From Dyadobacter subterraneus (GTDB lineage Bacteria; Bacteroidota; Bacteroidia; Cytophagales; Spirosomataceae), in NCBI RefSeq assembly GCF_015221875.1, contig NZ_JACYGY010000001.1:930001-994000 (forward strand): a stretch of DNA of 64,000 nucleotides. The letters run 5' to 3'. This document shows positions 41,748 to 51,813 of this stretch, piece after piece. The notes below the pieces were generated by a model. The model ran no database searches and was not told where the DNA came from. It worked only from the letters and a program-made list of their open reading frames with translations. A program made the translations under genes and the position numbers. The first letter of the stretch is position 1, and the number at the start of each line of letters is the position of its first letter.

Positions 41748-43493
41748 ATGCGCATAGGAGTTTTTTTTGGAGGTCCCTCCCGCGAAAGGGAAATTTCATT
41801 TGCGGGCGGGAAAACCGCTTTCGAGTACTTGGATAAATCACTTTTTGAGCCGGTTCCCGTTTTTGTTGACAGCTTCGGTCGCTTTATAAAACTGGAACAT
41901 TCTTTGATGTACTCAAAGGAAATAAGGGATTTCTACCCGGCAAAAAGTAATCAGACTGGCGATTTCAAAACTTATATAGAGTCATTCCCGGAAATGGCAA
42001 AACAACCGGTTTCATCCGAAATCGGTATTCTTTTATCTCCTGACCAATTTAAAGATCATTTTGATTTTGCATTTCTGGCCATGCACGGCCCGGATTGTGA
42101 AGATGGCGCTATTCAGGGGTTACTGGAATGGTTTAAAATTCCATACAGCGGTCCCGGTTTAATGGGTTCTGCCGTTGGGATTGATAAAATTCTTCAAAAC
42201 GAAATGATTGCGCTGGTTAATAATCAGCAAAAGAAAAGCTGGACGCTGCGTTACGATCAGTGGATTCCGCGTGAATATTCTATTCTGTTTACGGTTCTGA
42301 AAAAACATCTTGGTCTGCCATTGGTAATAAAAGCACCGCATCAGGGTTCTTCAATAGGCGTTGCCATTGTGAAGGAAGATTCTCTGGATGCTTTTGTTGC
42401 TGCAATTAACCAATGTTTTTTTCAGGTTGAACTGGAAAGTAAAACCTGGAAAGCACTGGATGCCACTGGTAAACGTGCTTATGTACAACGCATTGCCAAT
42501 CTGGATGAAGGTATAGGATTTCCGGTTGTTGTGAACGGGGATAAAATCGTTTATCATCCGGCTGATTTGCTTGAACAGCTCGACAACATGTTTGTTGTTC
42601 AGGATGATGTAATCGTTTTAAGCAGCTCAAACGCGGAAGATCAGGTTTTGCTTGAAGAATTTATTGACGGCCAGGAATTCTCCTGCGGTTGTATTCAGTT
42701 TGATAATGGAAAACCGCTTGCTTTGCCTCCAAGTGAAGTAATTAAAATGGTTGACGTTTTTGACTTTAATGCCAAATACAAACCGGGCGCAAGTCGCAAA
42801 AGAATTCCGGTAGATACTACGCTCGAAAAAAACCAGGAGATCCAGAAGGTTATTGCAGAAGTTTTCCAGCAATTGGGAATTACCGTTTGCGTGCGTATTG
42901 ATGGATTTTTAACACCGGAAGGTACCATTTTACTTCATGACCCAAACACGATTCCGGGTATGTCGCCGACTTCTTTCATTTTTAAACAAATGGCAGAAAT
43001 CGGATTGACGGTAACTCAGGCATTGACTTATTTTATTCGTCAATCGATTAGAGAAAGAATTCGTCTGGGAAAAGATACCTGGAATCTGAGACATTTGCTT
43101 GAAGGTTTGGATGAAAAAATTACTTCTGCGAAAAACGTTATCAAACCGGTAAAAGGAATTCTATTCGATGCTTCGGATGAACATTATGCATTGGCCAGAC
43201 AAGCATATGGAAAATTGAATGCGGAAGGCGTTTATAAACCAATTCCTGTTTTTCATGGAACGGATGGCAAATATTATCAGCTTCCTAACCCGTTTATGTT
43301 CAAGGAATATATCGTGGATGTAGAAGGATTAATAAGTCAGGGAAGGCATCCGCTTTTGATTGAAACAGCTCAAAAAGCGAAGTCATTAACCGATTTTTTT
43401 GCTGGCGAAATTGATGATCAGATTCATGTTTTTGACAATACTGAATCAATAGAATTAAGTAAAGATTGGGTTGTAGTCAAAGTTGGACAATAA
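41748..43493 (+). CDS. D-alanine-D-alanine ligase-like ATP-grasp protein with C-terminal duplication
   Basis: 581 residues, against 300-370 for a usual Ddl. The N-terminal GVFFGGPSREREISFAGGKT is the Ddl start; the ATP-grasp core has VIKAPHQGSSIGVAIVK, LEEFIDGQEFSCG and DPNTIPGMSPTS. In Ddl the last motif is usually E-x-N-T-x-PGMT; here Asp replaces the metal-binding Glu. Residues about 470-525 resemble 3-55 (EPVPVFVDSFGRFIKL against KPIPVFHGTDGKYYQL), so an extra pre-ATP-grasp-like unit is present at the C-terminus. It may be the cell's Ddl or a ligase for another dipeptide. Confidence 0.88.
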   Translation: MRIGVFFGGPSREREISFAGGKTAFEYLDKSLFEPVPVFVDSFGRFIKLEHSLMYSKEIRDFYPAKSNQTGDFKTYIESFPEMAKQPVSSEIGILLSPDQFKDHFDFAFLAMHGPDCEDGAIQGLLEWFKIPYSGPGLMGSAVGIDKILQNEMIALVNNQQKKSWTLRYDQWIPREYSILFTVLKKHLGLPLVIKAPHQGSSIGVAIVKEDSLDAFVAAINQCFFQVELESKTWKALDATGKRAYVQRIANLDEGIGFPVVVNGDKIVYHPADLLEQLDNMFVVQDDVIVLSSSNAEDQVLLEEFIDGQEFSCGCIQFDNGKPLALPPSEVIKMVDVFDFNAKYKPGASRKRIPVDTTLEKNQEIQKVIAEVFQQLGITVCVRIDGFLTPEGTILLHDPNTIPGMSPTSFIFKQMAEIGLTVTQALTYFIRQSIRERIRLGKDTWNLRHLLEGLDEKITSAKNVIKPVKGILFDASDEHYALARQAYGKLNAEGVYKPIPVFHGTDGKYYQLPNPFMFKEYIVDVEGLISQGRHPLLIETAQKAKSLTDFFAGEIDDQIHVFDNTESIELSKDWVVVKVGQ

Positions 43494-43516
43494 TTTATTT
43501 CCCATTTTTAAGGACG

Positions 43517-43543
43517 AAAAAGAGCTTGTTTAAAGCTCTTTTT
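43517..43543 (+). terminator. Terminator after the ligase gene
   Basis: An 11-bp stem AAAAAGAGCTT/AAGCTCTTTTT with a 5-nt loop and a T-tract, 24 bp past the stop. Confidence 0.85.
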
Positions 43544-43649
43544 TAGTAAATTTCATTTTCTACACAGTTTTTCAGGTTTTAAAAAGCCCGAATTTTACAC
43601 TGTGAAGATTTTTAATTGAGTTTTTTGACCCCGATAATTTGACGAACCA

Positions 43650-46340
43650 ATGGCACACGGCGCAGAAAAAGTACGGTTAAGCCTACAAAAAGAAAACAAA
43701 GGTTGGAAAAAATGGGGGCCATATCTGTCTGAGCGTCAGTGGGGAACTGTACGCGAAGATTACAGCGGAAATGGTGATGCCTGGAATTATATAACCCACG
43801 AAATGGCTTTATCCAAAACGTATCGCTGGGGAGAAGATGGTATCGGAGGTTTTTCTGATAATAAACAGCATATCTGTCTCTCTTTCGCTTTTTGGAACCA
43901 TCGTGATAAATTTTTAAAAGAACGGATATTTGGGTTGACAAACCGTGAATCAAATCACGGCGAGGATGTGAAGGAAATGTATTATTATTTGGATAGTACA
44001 CCGACGCATTCCTATACAAAAATGCTCTACAAATATCCTCAGCAGCAATTTCCTTATGATAAACTTCGTCAGGAAAATGGCAAAAGAGGCAAGGCCGATC
44101 CTGAGTATGAAATCATGAATACGGGTGTGTTCGATAACAATGAATATTTCGACATTTTCATAGAACACGCCAAGGCGGATGAGGAAGATATTATGATGAA
44201 AGTGACGGTACATAACCGTGGCCCGAAAGATGCTCCGATCACCGTTTTGCCAACAATCATGTTCAGAAATACCTGGTCGTGGGGATATGAGGCGTTCAAT
44301 TACAAACCGATGATGAACGGGATTTCAAACCGTTTGATCGAGGTGACGCACCGGAAACATGGAAAGTATAATCTTTATCTGGATAACGCGGATGAGCTTC
44401 TGTTTTGTGAAAATGAATCAAATCTTAAAAAGTTATACGGAACAGCGAATAATACGGCTTATCCAAAAGATGGAATAAACGATTATATCGTCAGCGGCAG
44501 AAAAACCACAACGGTTAATCCGAATAATATTGGAACAAAAGCTTCCGGACGTTTTACAAAAACGATCAAAGCCGGGGAAAGCGTTGTTTTTCGGATGCGT
44601 TATGTAAATCATTCTATTTCAGAACCTTTTGGTGGATTTGAAGATCTTTTCAACAAAAGAATCCGCGAGGCAGATGAGTTTTATGATGATATCCAGAAAG
44701 ATGTAGCAGATGCTGATCTACGCTCGATTCAGCGCCAGGCTTATGCCGGGATGTTATGGAGTAAGCAGTTCTATTATTACAATGTTTACGAATGGCTGAA
44801 AGGCGATCCCGCCCAACCCGAACCTAATCAGGGACGAAAGTGGGGGAGGAATTCCGGATGGAAACATTTGTATTCGGCCAACATTATTTCGATGCCGGAT
44901 AAATGGGAATATCCCTGGTTTGCTGCCTGGGATTTGGCTTTCCACTGTGTGCCGCTGGCTCGGGTAGATGCAGATTTTGCGAAACGACAGTTAGAAATTT
45001 TACTACGGGAATATTACATGCACCCGAACGGACAGATTCCTGCGTACGAATGGAATTTCTCTGATGTTAACCCGCCGGTTCATGGCTGGGCAACATGGAA
45101 GGTTTATGAAATTGACCGAGAGCAGAATAACGGCGTTGGTGATATTGAATTCCTTGAAAAAATATTCCACAAATTACTTCTGAATTTCACCTGGTGGGTT
45201 AACCAGAAAGATGATACCGGGAATAATATTTTCAGCGGAGGTTTCCTTGGACTGGATAATATCGGTGTATTTGACCGTTCCACGCCGATGCCTTTTGGTG
45301 GGAAATTACAACAGGCGGATGCAACAGGCTGGATGGCGATGTATACGCTGAACATGCTTCGAATTTCTGTGGAAATTGCTTTGGTACATCCGGTTTATCA
45401 GGATATGGCATCGAAATTTTTCGAGCACTTCCTGCATATTGCTGGTGCCATGGAATCCATTGGTGGTAAAAATTCTTCAATCAGTCTTTGGGATGAAGAA
45501 GATCAGTTTTACTATGATGTAATCCATATTCCAAACGGACAAAGTATTCTGCTGAAAGTGCGTTCGATCGTCGGTTTGATACCACTTTTTGCGGTTGAAA
45601 TTCTTGATCCGCAGAATCTGGACAAAATGCCTATCTTCAAACGCCGGGTTGAATGGGTTTTGGCAAACAGGCCAGATCTTGCCCGTTTGATATCCCGTTG
45701 GTTTGAATCCGGAAAAGGAGAAAATCGCTTGTTATCGATTCTTCGCGGTCACCGGATGAAAATGATTATGAAGCGAATGTTGGATGAAAACGAATTTTTG
45801 TCTGATTACGGCGTTCGTGCTTTGTCTAAATATCATAAGGATAATCCTTATAAATTCTATATCAACGGAGAAGTATTGCAGGTTGATTACACGCCGGGTG
45901 AAGCTTTAACGGATATCATGGGTGGTAATTCCAACTGGCGCGGACCGATCTGGTTCCCGTTAAATTATCTGATTTTTGACTCTTTAATGAAATTTCATGC
46001 ATATTATGGTGAGGATTTCCAGATAGAATATCCAACAAATTCAGGCAATCTCGTAACGATTAAAGATGCTGCAATGGCAATTGCCAATCGTTTGATCGAT
46101 ATCTTTAAAAAGGATGCAGAAGGCAGAAGGGCATTTAACGGAGACGATGAGAAAATGCAGACCGACCCGAATTTCAGTGATCATATTTTATTTTATGAAT
46201 ATTTCCATGGAGATAATGGCAGAGGATGCGGCGCAAATCACCAGACAGGCTGGACAGGTTTGGTTGCCGAGCTGATTCTTAAAACTTCTCAGGAAAAAAT
46301 GAAAGAACCTGCCAAGCTGGAATTGCCGCTTAGTAAGTAA
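43650..46340 (+). CDS. GH63-like (MGH1-type) glucosidase, cytoplasmic
   Basis: 896 residues without a signal peptide. An (alpha/alpha)6-barrel enzyme related to mannosyl-oligosaccharide glucosidase and its bacterial homologues. Seen features are LSERQWGTVREDYSGNGDAW, PWFAAWDLAFHCVPLA with a likely catalytic Asp, PPVHGWATWKVYE, WDEEDQFYYDVI, and FNGDDEKMQTDP with FYEYFHGDNGRGCGANHQTG, typical of this group. It is 150 bp upstream of a phosphosugar mutase gene on the same strand, which suggests intracellular glucoside breakdown feeding glucose phosphates. The glucoside is not predictable. Confidence 0.87.
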   Translation: MAHGAEKVRLSLQKENKGWKKWGPYLSERQWGTVREDYSGNGDAWNYITHEMALSKTYRWGEDGIGGFSDNKQHICLSFAFWNHRDKFLKERIFGLTNRESNHGEDVKEMYYYLDSTPTHSYTKMLYKYPQQQFPYDKLRQENGKRGKADPEYEIMNTGVFDNNEYFDIFIEHAKADEEDIMMKVTVHNRGPKDAPITVLPTIMFRNTWSWGYEAFNYKPMMNGISNRLIEVTHRKHGKYNLYLDNADELLFCENESNLKKLYGTANNTAYPKDGINDYIVSGRKTTTVNPNNIGTKASGRFTKTIKAGESVVFRMRYVNHSISEPFGGFEDLFNKRIREADEFYDDIQKDVADADLRSIQRQAYAGMLWSKQFYYYNVYEWLKGDPAQPEPNQGRKWGRNSGWKHLYSANIISMPDKWEYPWFAAWDLAFHCVPLARVDADFAKRQLEILLREYYMHPNGQIPAYEWNFSDVNPPVHGWATWKVYEIDREQNNGVGDIEFLEKIFHKLLLNFTWWVNQKDDTGNNIFSGGFLGLDNIGVFDRSTPMPFGGKLQQADATGWMAMYTLNMLRISVEIALVHPVYQDMASKFFEHFLHIAGAMESIGGKNSSISLWDEEDQFYYDVIHIPNGQSILLKVRSIVGLIPLFAVEILDPQNLDKMPIFKRRVEWVLANRPDLARLISRWFESGKGENRLLSILRGHRMKMIMKRMLDENEFLSDYGVRALSKYHKDNPYKFYINGEVLQVDYTPGEALTDIMGGNSNWRGPIWFPLNYLIFDSLMKFHAYYGEDFQIEYPTNSGNLVTIKDAAMAIANRLIDIFKKDAEGRRAFNGDDEKMQTDPNFSDHILFYEYFHGDNGRGCGANHQTGWTGLVAELILKTSQEKMKEPAKLELPLSK

Positions 46341-46493
46341 TTCCTGATTATTATTACTTTTATAAAATTAATTACTCAACCGAGAACGATATTTTTAGTC
46401 TTTATTTACTGTAATACCGTAATACAGTTTTTGTTGTAAATATTGACTCATTTTAAAACTAACTGTTTCTGAAAACCATCTTTCAATTTAATT

Positions 46494-48257
46494 ATGACCG
46501 CACAATTAGATCCTGCTGTTTTGGCCAAAGTAAATACCTGGCTTGAAGGCGATTACGATATCGATACCAAACAATCAATCCAGCAATTGATTGATGAGGG
46601 AAATGATACTGAACTTACTGACGCATTTTACAAGGATCTTGAATTTGGAACGGGTGGTTTACGTGGATTAATCGGTGTAGGTTCAAACCGCATGAACCGT
46701 TACACAGTGGGTACTGCAACGCAGGGTTTGGCAAATTATCTTAACAAAGCATTTCCAAACCAGGAAATTAAAGTTGCGATAGCCTACGATAGCCGCATAA
46801 AATCTGACGAGTTTTCACAGATTATTGCTGATATTTTTTCCGCAAGCGGGATCACCGTTTATCTTTTCGAAGCACTTCGTCCAACACCTGAACTTTCTTT
46901 TGCAATTCGTCAATTAGGCTGTCAAAGTGGTGTTGTTGTTACGGCTTCTCATAATCCAAAAGAATACAACGGATACAAAGCTTACTGGAATGACGGTTCA
47001 CAAGTTGTGGCTCCGCATGATTCCAACATCATCGATGAGGTAAATGCCATCAAATCAATCGACGATATAAAATTTGAGGGTGATCCTTCGAAAATTATTA
47101 AAATCGGTGCTGATGTTGATGAAAAATATCTTGATCATATTCTGTCGCTTTCGATTTCAAAAGATGCGATTGCGCGTCAGAAAGATCTGAAAATCGTTTA
47201 TACACCTTTGCACGGAACGGGTGTTACGCTAGTTCCGCCATTGTTGAAAAAAATGGGTTTTGAATCGGTGACGGTTATTGAAGAACAGGCAGAACCAAAT
47301 GGTAATGGCCAGTTCCCAACGGTTGTTTATCCAAATCCGGAAGAGAGCGAAGCAATGTCCAAAGCAGTTGAAAAAGCCAAGGAAATTGACGCTGATCTTG
47401 TTTTGGGAACAGATCCTGATGCGGACAGAGTTGGTATCGCTGCTAAAAATCACCATGGTGAAATTCAGCTTTTAAATGGTAACCAGACTGCCAGCGTCCT
47501 GATCTATTATCTTTTGAACGCATGGAAAGATGCAGGAAAATTAACCGGAACTCAGTTTGTTTGTAAAACAATTGTAACTACTGATTTAATTGATAAAATG
47601 GCTGCGTCTTATGACGTGAAATGCTATAATACCTTAACTGGTTTCAAATACATCGCTCAGGTAATTCGTGAGAAAGAAGGTATTGAACAATTTATCGGTG
47701 GTGGTGAAGAAAGTTATGGTTATCTGATCGGTGACGCCGTTCGTGATAAAGATGCTATTGCTTCCTGCGCTATGATCGCTGAGTTGACAGCTTATGCAAA
47801 AGACAAAGGATTGAGTCTTTTTGATATGCTAATTGAAATCTATAAAAAATTCGGATTTTACTATGAAGGATTGATTTCATTGACCAAAAAAGGGAAAACA
47901 GGTGCAGAAGAAATACAGCAAATGATGGCTGACTTCCGTGCCAATCCTCCTAAAACTTTGGCTGGTTCTGACGTAATCCGCATGGATGATTACAAAGCGT
48001 TAACCACTACGGATTTTACGGCCGGAACTACAACGTCGATTCCATCAGGAGAAATGGGAATTGAATCATCCAATGTACTTCAATTCTTTACCGTTGATGG
48101 TACCAAATTTACTTGTCGCCCATCAGGAACGGAGCCTAAGATTAAATTCTATGTTGGTGTTCGCGCTGAGCTTGAAGGTAAAGACGAATTCGACAGTGTT
48201 TATGCCGGATTGAAAGAAAAAGTGAAATCGATAGGTGAGGAGTTGGGGTTGAAATAA
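46494..48257 (+). CDS. Phosphoglucomutase/phosphomannomutase-family mutase
   Basis: Interconverts hexose 1- and 6-phosphates through a phosphoserine. 587 residues, the size of the larger PGM/PMM group. The phosphoserine loop is VVVTASHNPKEYNGYKAYW, the metal loop is LGTDPDADRVGIA, sugar specificity is GGGEESYGYLIG and the phosphate loop is CRPSGTEPKIKFYV. All four are intact. A strong terminator follows. Confidence 0.94.
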   Translation: MTAQLDPAVLAKVNTWLEGDYDIDTKQSIQQLIDEGNDTELTDAFYKDLEFGTGGLRGLIGVGSNRMNRYTVGTATQGLANYLNKAFPNQEIKVAIAYDSRIKSDEFSQIIADIFSASGITVYLFEALRPTPELSFAIRQLGCQSGVVVTASHNPKEYNGYKAYWNDGSQVVAPHDSNIIDEVNAIKSIDDIKFEGDPSKIIKIGADVDEKYLDHILSLSISKDAIARQKDLKIVYTPLHGTGVTLVPPLLKKMGFESVTVIEEQAEPNGNGQFPTVVYPNPEESEAMSKAVEKAKEIDADLVLGTDPDADRVGIAAKNHHGEIQLLNGNQTASVLIYYLLNAWKDAGKLTGTQFVCKTIVTTDLIDKMAASYDVKCYNTLTGFKYIAQVIREKEGIEQFIGGGEESYGYLIGDAVRDKDAIASCAMIAELTAYAKDKGLSLFDMLIEIYKKFGFYYEGLISLTKKGKTGAEEIQQMMADFRANPPKTLAGSDVIRMDDYKALTTTDFTAGTTTSIPSGEMGIESSNVLQFFTVDGTKFTCRPSGTEPKIKFYVGVRAELEGKDEFDSVYAGLKEKVKSIGEELGLK

Positions 48258-48271
48258 TCAACTTGATATTA

Positions 48272-48309
48272 AAAAACGGCCGCTGCAAAACTTTGCAGCG
48301 GCCGTTTTT
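48272..48309. terminator. Bidirectional terminator between mutase and M56 genes
   Basis: A perfect 18-bp stem (48272-48289 with 48292-48309; core ACGGCCGCTGCAAA) with a very short loop and A/T tails on both sides. The M56 gene stop codon overlaps its right edge. Confidence 0.92.
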
Positions 48310-50028
48310 ATTTGGTACGAACCAGAATATATCGCTGTCCGAGGGTATTGATGAAATATCTGATTTCTTCAAGCTGGTCGAATGAAATTGTATTTAAATC
48401 CGAGAGCGTCGATGTGGTTCCATTCAGATAAAATTTGGCAAACTGATTGACTGGCATAATGGTCAGTGTATTATCAAATGCTATTTCGATGCCAATTTGT
48501 TTTAACCCGTCTTCTGCCTTTTCGCTTTTCAAAGTTTTGTAAGAAAAATCCCGACCACTAAAACCCATGTTCTGGCCCTTGAATGAAGATTTGATCTCAT
48601 CTTCTAAATAATAATTTGAATTAATTTTTTGGAGTGAAATCGCTTTTTGATAATCTTTTTCTATTTCAAGATTAATACTTTCAGGTGGAGTGAAACCCAT
48701 ACCTAAATTCCCGTTTTTTGTAATATAACCTGAACTTCCTTTCATAGGAGTGTAAGAAGAATTCTCGTTTTGAAAACCTCGCCCTGCTGAACGGTTTATT
48801 TTTACATCGACGGTAAGTGTTGTAATAAACTTTTGCAACGGATCATATTCAATTTTGTTGATATTCATTTCTCCTCCAAAACTTTTGATTTCCTTCCTTA
48901 TTTCATTGATATCGTCAAGTGTCGCAAGCGGAGATATCGCCCAGTAAAGTGTTCCATTTCTTTCCAAAACCCATTTACTTTTTTTAGTTTTTGGCAAAAC
49001 ATCGGGAATATTTTGTTTGCCTTTTTCTAATAAATCAAGCTTCGGACTTTTAACGATTTCATCTTTTCTGATAAATTCTATCACCTTTGGTATAGTCGTT
49101 TCAGGAATAAGTAATTCAATTTCACGACTATAAGGAGCTACAAAAGCAGATGACAAATAGAGTATTGCTACTAAGGCTGCGTATTTACCAATTACCCAAA
49201 TCTGAGATGGTTTTCTGTTCATCATCCTGATACGCTTTTTTAATAATGATTGCGCAAATGAATTGGTTAATGGAATTTCATTTCGTTGCATAACCGTTTT
49301 CAAAAGACTGAATTGATATTGTTTCTTTTGGAAACCACTTTTCAAAACAGCATGATCGGCCAGATATTCCAGGTTTTCCTGAACCATTTTTTGATGAAAC
49401 CATGCGAATGGATTGAACCAGAGAACAATTCGCTGTGCTTCTGCGAGCAAAAGATCAAGGCTGTGCCATTGCAAAATATGCTCACTTTCATGCGCTAAAA
49501 TGTGTTCAAGCTCACGAGTCGAATGTTTTTTTGGATCACAAACAATCCATCGGAAAAATGAATAAGGAGAAAAGGTATTTCGATTTCTGATTAAAATAAT
49601 GCCGTTTTCCAGTTTTTCAGATGGCGATTTCCAAAGTGTATAACACAATTTAATAAGTTGGGCCAGCAACTTTGTGAACATAAAAATCACACCCAAAAAA
49701 TAGATTGTTAAAATTATATCAGTGATCGTCAACTGGATCTGCGGAGAATTTAAAGAAGAAACTTCACTGAATTTTTGTGTAATAATTTCTGTCGAGATCT
49801 TTGGAGCGGAGGTTGTCAATTTTGAATCTGCTGATGAAATTCTTCCTGAACCTCAATTGGGCCCCAGTTTGGTAATGGAATAAATGGTAAAGTCCAGGCT
49901 GCAAAAACATTATTCCATAACAAAACACGATTCATTTTTGAAAATGTTTCAAACTGAATTAACCAACGGTATCCAAGCGTCAAAATGGCAAGGATGAGGG
50001 AAACTTTGAGCAGATAGGCAATGAGCAT
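48308..50028 (-). pseudogene. M56 (BlaR1-like) membrane peptidase gene, frameshifted
   Basis: The first frame (50028-49816) encodes two membrane segments typical of M56 N-termini (LLKVSLILAILTLGYRWLIQ and a PFIPLPNW end). The second frame (to 48308) supplies the next membrane segment, the zinc motif HILAHESEHILQWHSLD and a fourth segment before a periplasmic domain with a TonB-free C-terminus. One extra A in the four-A run at 49820-49823 joins them as HQQIQKLTTSAPKIS. So one base is missing, by mutation or error. The joined protein of about 573 residues would sense a signal and inactivate the BlaI repressor encoded just upstream. Confidence 0.8.
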
Positions 50029-50060
50029 AGGTCTTTAAGTTAAATTTTAAGACATCATTT

Positions 50061-50429
50061 TCATTCTTCTTTTTCAATCATCCTGATAATTTCGCGCAGT
50101 TCATCAGGACTCACTTTTTCATTTTTAGCAAAGTAGGCAACCAGGTCTTTGTAGGAGTCATTAAAATAATTGCCAACCACCTTTTTCAGCACAAAATTAT
50201 TCTGGTAATCTTCCTTGCTTATGGCTGGATAATATTCATGCGTGTTACCAAATTGCTTATGCCCGACATATCCTTTTTCTTCGAGATTCCGGATTATCGT
50301 CGAAAGTGTGTTATAATGAAGCTTTGGCTTGGTGAAAAGAGGCAGCATGTCTTTTACAAAAGCATTTTGCAAACTCCAAAGCACCTGCATCACCTCTTCT
50401 TCCTTATTTGTAAGTCTTTCTGATTCCAT
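50061..50429 (-). CDS. BlaI/MecI-family repressor
   Basis: 122 residues. A winged helix with LTNKEEEVMQVLWSLQNAFV and LHYNTLSTIIRNLEEKGYVG, followed by the BlaI dimerisation helices. The M56 gene lies 32 bp downstream, the standard BlaI-BlaR1 order. No beta-lactamase gene is near, so the pair controls something else, perhaps itself and the divergent CarboxypepD_reg gene. Confidence 0.93.
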   Translation of the reverse strand: MESERLTNKEEEVMQVLWSLQNAFVKDMLPLFTKPKLHYNTLSTIIRNLEEKGYVGHKQFGNTHEYYPAISKEDYQNNFVLKKVVGNYFNDSYKDLVAYFAKNEKVSPDELREIIRMIEKEE

Positions 50430-50433
50430 GATT

Positions 50434-50478
50434 TAAAGTTAAAACTATTTTTATAGTTAACAAACTATTTTTATAGTA
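50434..50478 (-). promoter_or_regulatory. blaI promoter with two internal operators
   Basis: On the minus strand TTTG (50464-50461), a 19-bp spacer, and TAACTTTA (50441-50434; one mismatch to TAnnTTTG). Two inverted repeats AACTAT-N4-ATAGTT (50443-50458) and AACTAT-N4-ATAGTA (50463-50478) lie 20 bp apart; the first fills the spacer and the second overlaps the -33 box. This fits self-repression by BlaI. The ATG follows the -7 box by only 4 bp, so the mRNA may be leaderless. Confidence 0.75.
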
Positions 50479-50676
50479 ATTAAACTAAAATTGATTTTTT
50501 GTGTCTTGTAACGGTAATGTCCAATCATAATCTATTCTGTATGAGATTAATTTGTTCTCATTCAGTTTTTCTTTTGCAACACACTGCCAACATTATCAGT
50601 ATCAGGATGAAGATTCCAAACTCCTGATTTATCTTTGAGTTGAAAAGCACTTAACCCGTTAGTTATCCGTCAAATA

Positions 50677-51813
50677 ATGTTTCGTTATCCATCTTTTTTT
50701 CAGAGATTTTTTTTGCTGACCTGCATTTTTAGTTTGGTCATTTCAATCTCTTTCGCTCAGCAGAATAATGCGGTTATACTTGTAGGAAAAGTTACGGATG
50801 GAAAGACGGGCAAACCACTGCCTTTTGCCAATGTTTTTGTTAACAATTCTACCATTGGGACAAATGCAGATGAAAACGGAAATTATAGATTAACGGGATT
50901 GACGATAGGCAGTATCGAAATGGCCGTGTCTTTTTTGGGTTATGAAACGGTAAAACAGACGTTAAGATTTGAGCAGCCTGGTGTTAAAACGGTTCAGTTT
51001 AAGCTGATTGAAGGAATGCAGCTGACTGGTGTAACAGTTTACGCTAAGAAAAATAAAAAGCGTGAAAAACACCTGGCTATTATTACAAGAGAATTATTAG
51101 GCAAATCCCCTTTTGCCAAACAATGCAAAATATTAAATCCGGAAGTTCTTCGGATTTCTCTCGACGACAATGGTCATTTAAGTGCACAAACCACTTCTGC
51201 GCTCATTATTGAAAACAATGCGCTGGGCTACAAAATTTTCCAGGATCTGGATGATTTTGATTACTATGAAGGAAAAGTATATTACGGTGGAAGTACCCGT
51301 TTTCAGTTGTTAACGCCAAAAGATACGGTTCAGAAAAAACTTTGGAGGAGCAATCAGGTGATCGCGTATCAAGGTTCGCTCAAACATCTTTTAGCTAGCA
51401 TGGTTTCGGATAGTTTGCAGGAAAATGGATTTAAGGTTTTTCAGGAAATTCCGGATTCTTTGAGAATGTTTCGCTCTGTGAGAAGTATGAACGGATACAA
51501 TTATATCACCAACAATGTTCATAACAGGATTGAGCAGGTTCGTGGCGACAGGCTTATAAGGGACGGGGAATTGTCCACGGAAAGACTGGTTGTATCAAGA
51601 ACAATGCTGGAAGTTTTTTACACAAAAAAACATGGAAGCTCTCCTTATGCCGACATGCCATATGCCTACACGCAAATTAAATTTCCACAAGGATATTGCG
51701 TAATTACGCCACAAGGCTGGGTCGTTATGCCCATGGGATTTGAAATCGCCGGTTTTCTGGGAAATGACAGATATTCGACGTTGTTGCCGGCGGATTGGAA
51801 AAGAGAAGAATAA
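50677..51813 (+). CDS. Exported protein with CarboxypepD_reg-like domain
   Basis: 378 residues with a signal peptide ending near SISFAQQ (about residue 28). Residues about 35-115 form a CarboxypepD_reg-like beta-sandwich: GKVTDGKTGKPLPFANVFVN, GTNADENGNYRLTGL, AVSFLGYETV. The C-terminal part has no motif I recognise and no barrel signature, so it is not a TonB receptor. Similar proteins are common in Bacteroidota, at the cell surface or periplasm. It is divergent from blaI across about 250 bp. Confidence 0.82.
   Translation: MFRYPSFFQRFFLLTCIFSLVISISFAQQNNAVILVGKVTDGKTGKPLPFANVFVNNSTIGTNADENGNYRLTGLTIGSIEMAVSFLGYETVKQTLRFEQPGVKTVQFKLIEGMQLTGVTVYAKKNKKREKHLAIITRELLGKSPFAKQCKILNPEVLRISLDDNGHLSAQTTSALIIENNALGYKIFQDLDDFDYYEGKVYYGGSTRFQLLTPKDTVQKKLWRSNQVIAYQGSLKHLLASMVSDSLQENGFKVFQEIPDSLRMFRSVRSMNGYNYITNNVHNRIEQVRGDRLIRDGELSTERLVVSRTMLEVFYTKKHGSSPYADMPYAYTQIKFPQGYCVITPQGWVVMPMGFEIAGFLGNDRYSTLLPADWKREE

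Noticed and set aside
49816..49823. Programmed -1 ribosomal shift in the M56 gene
   Set aside because: A -1 shift would join the frames, but the site has no X-XXY-YYZ slippery heptamer, so a missing base is more likely.
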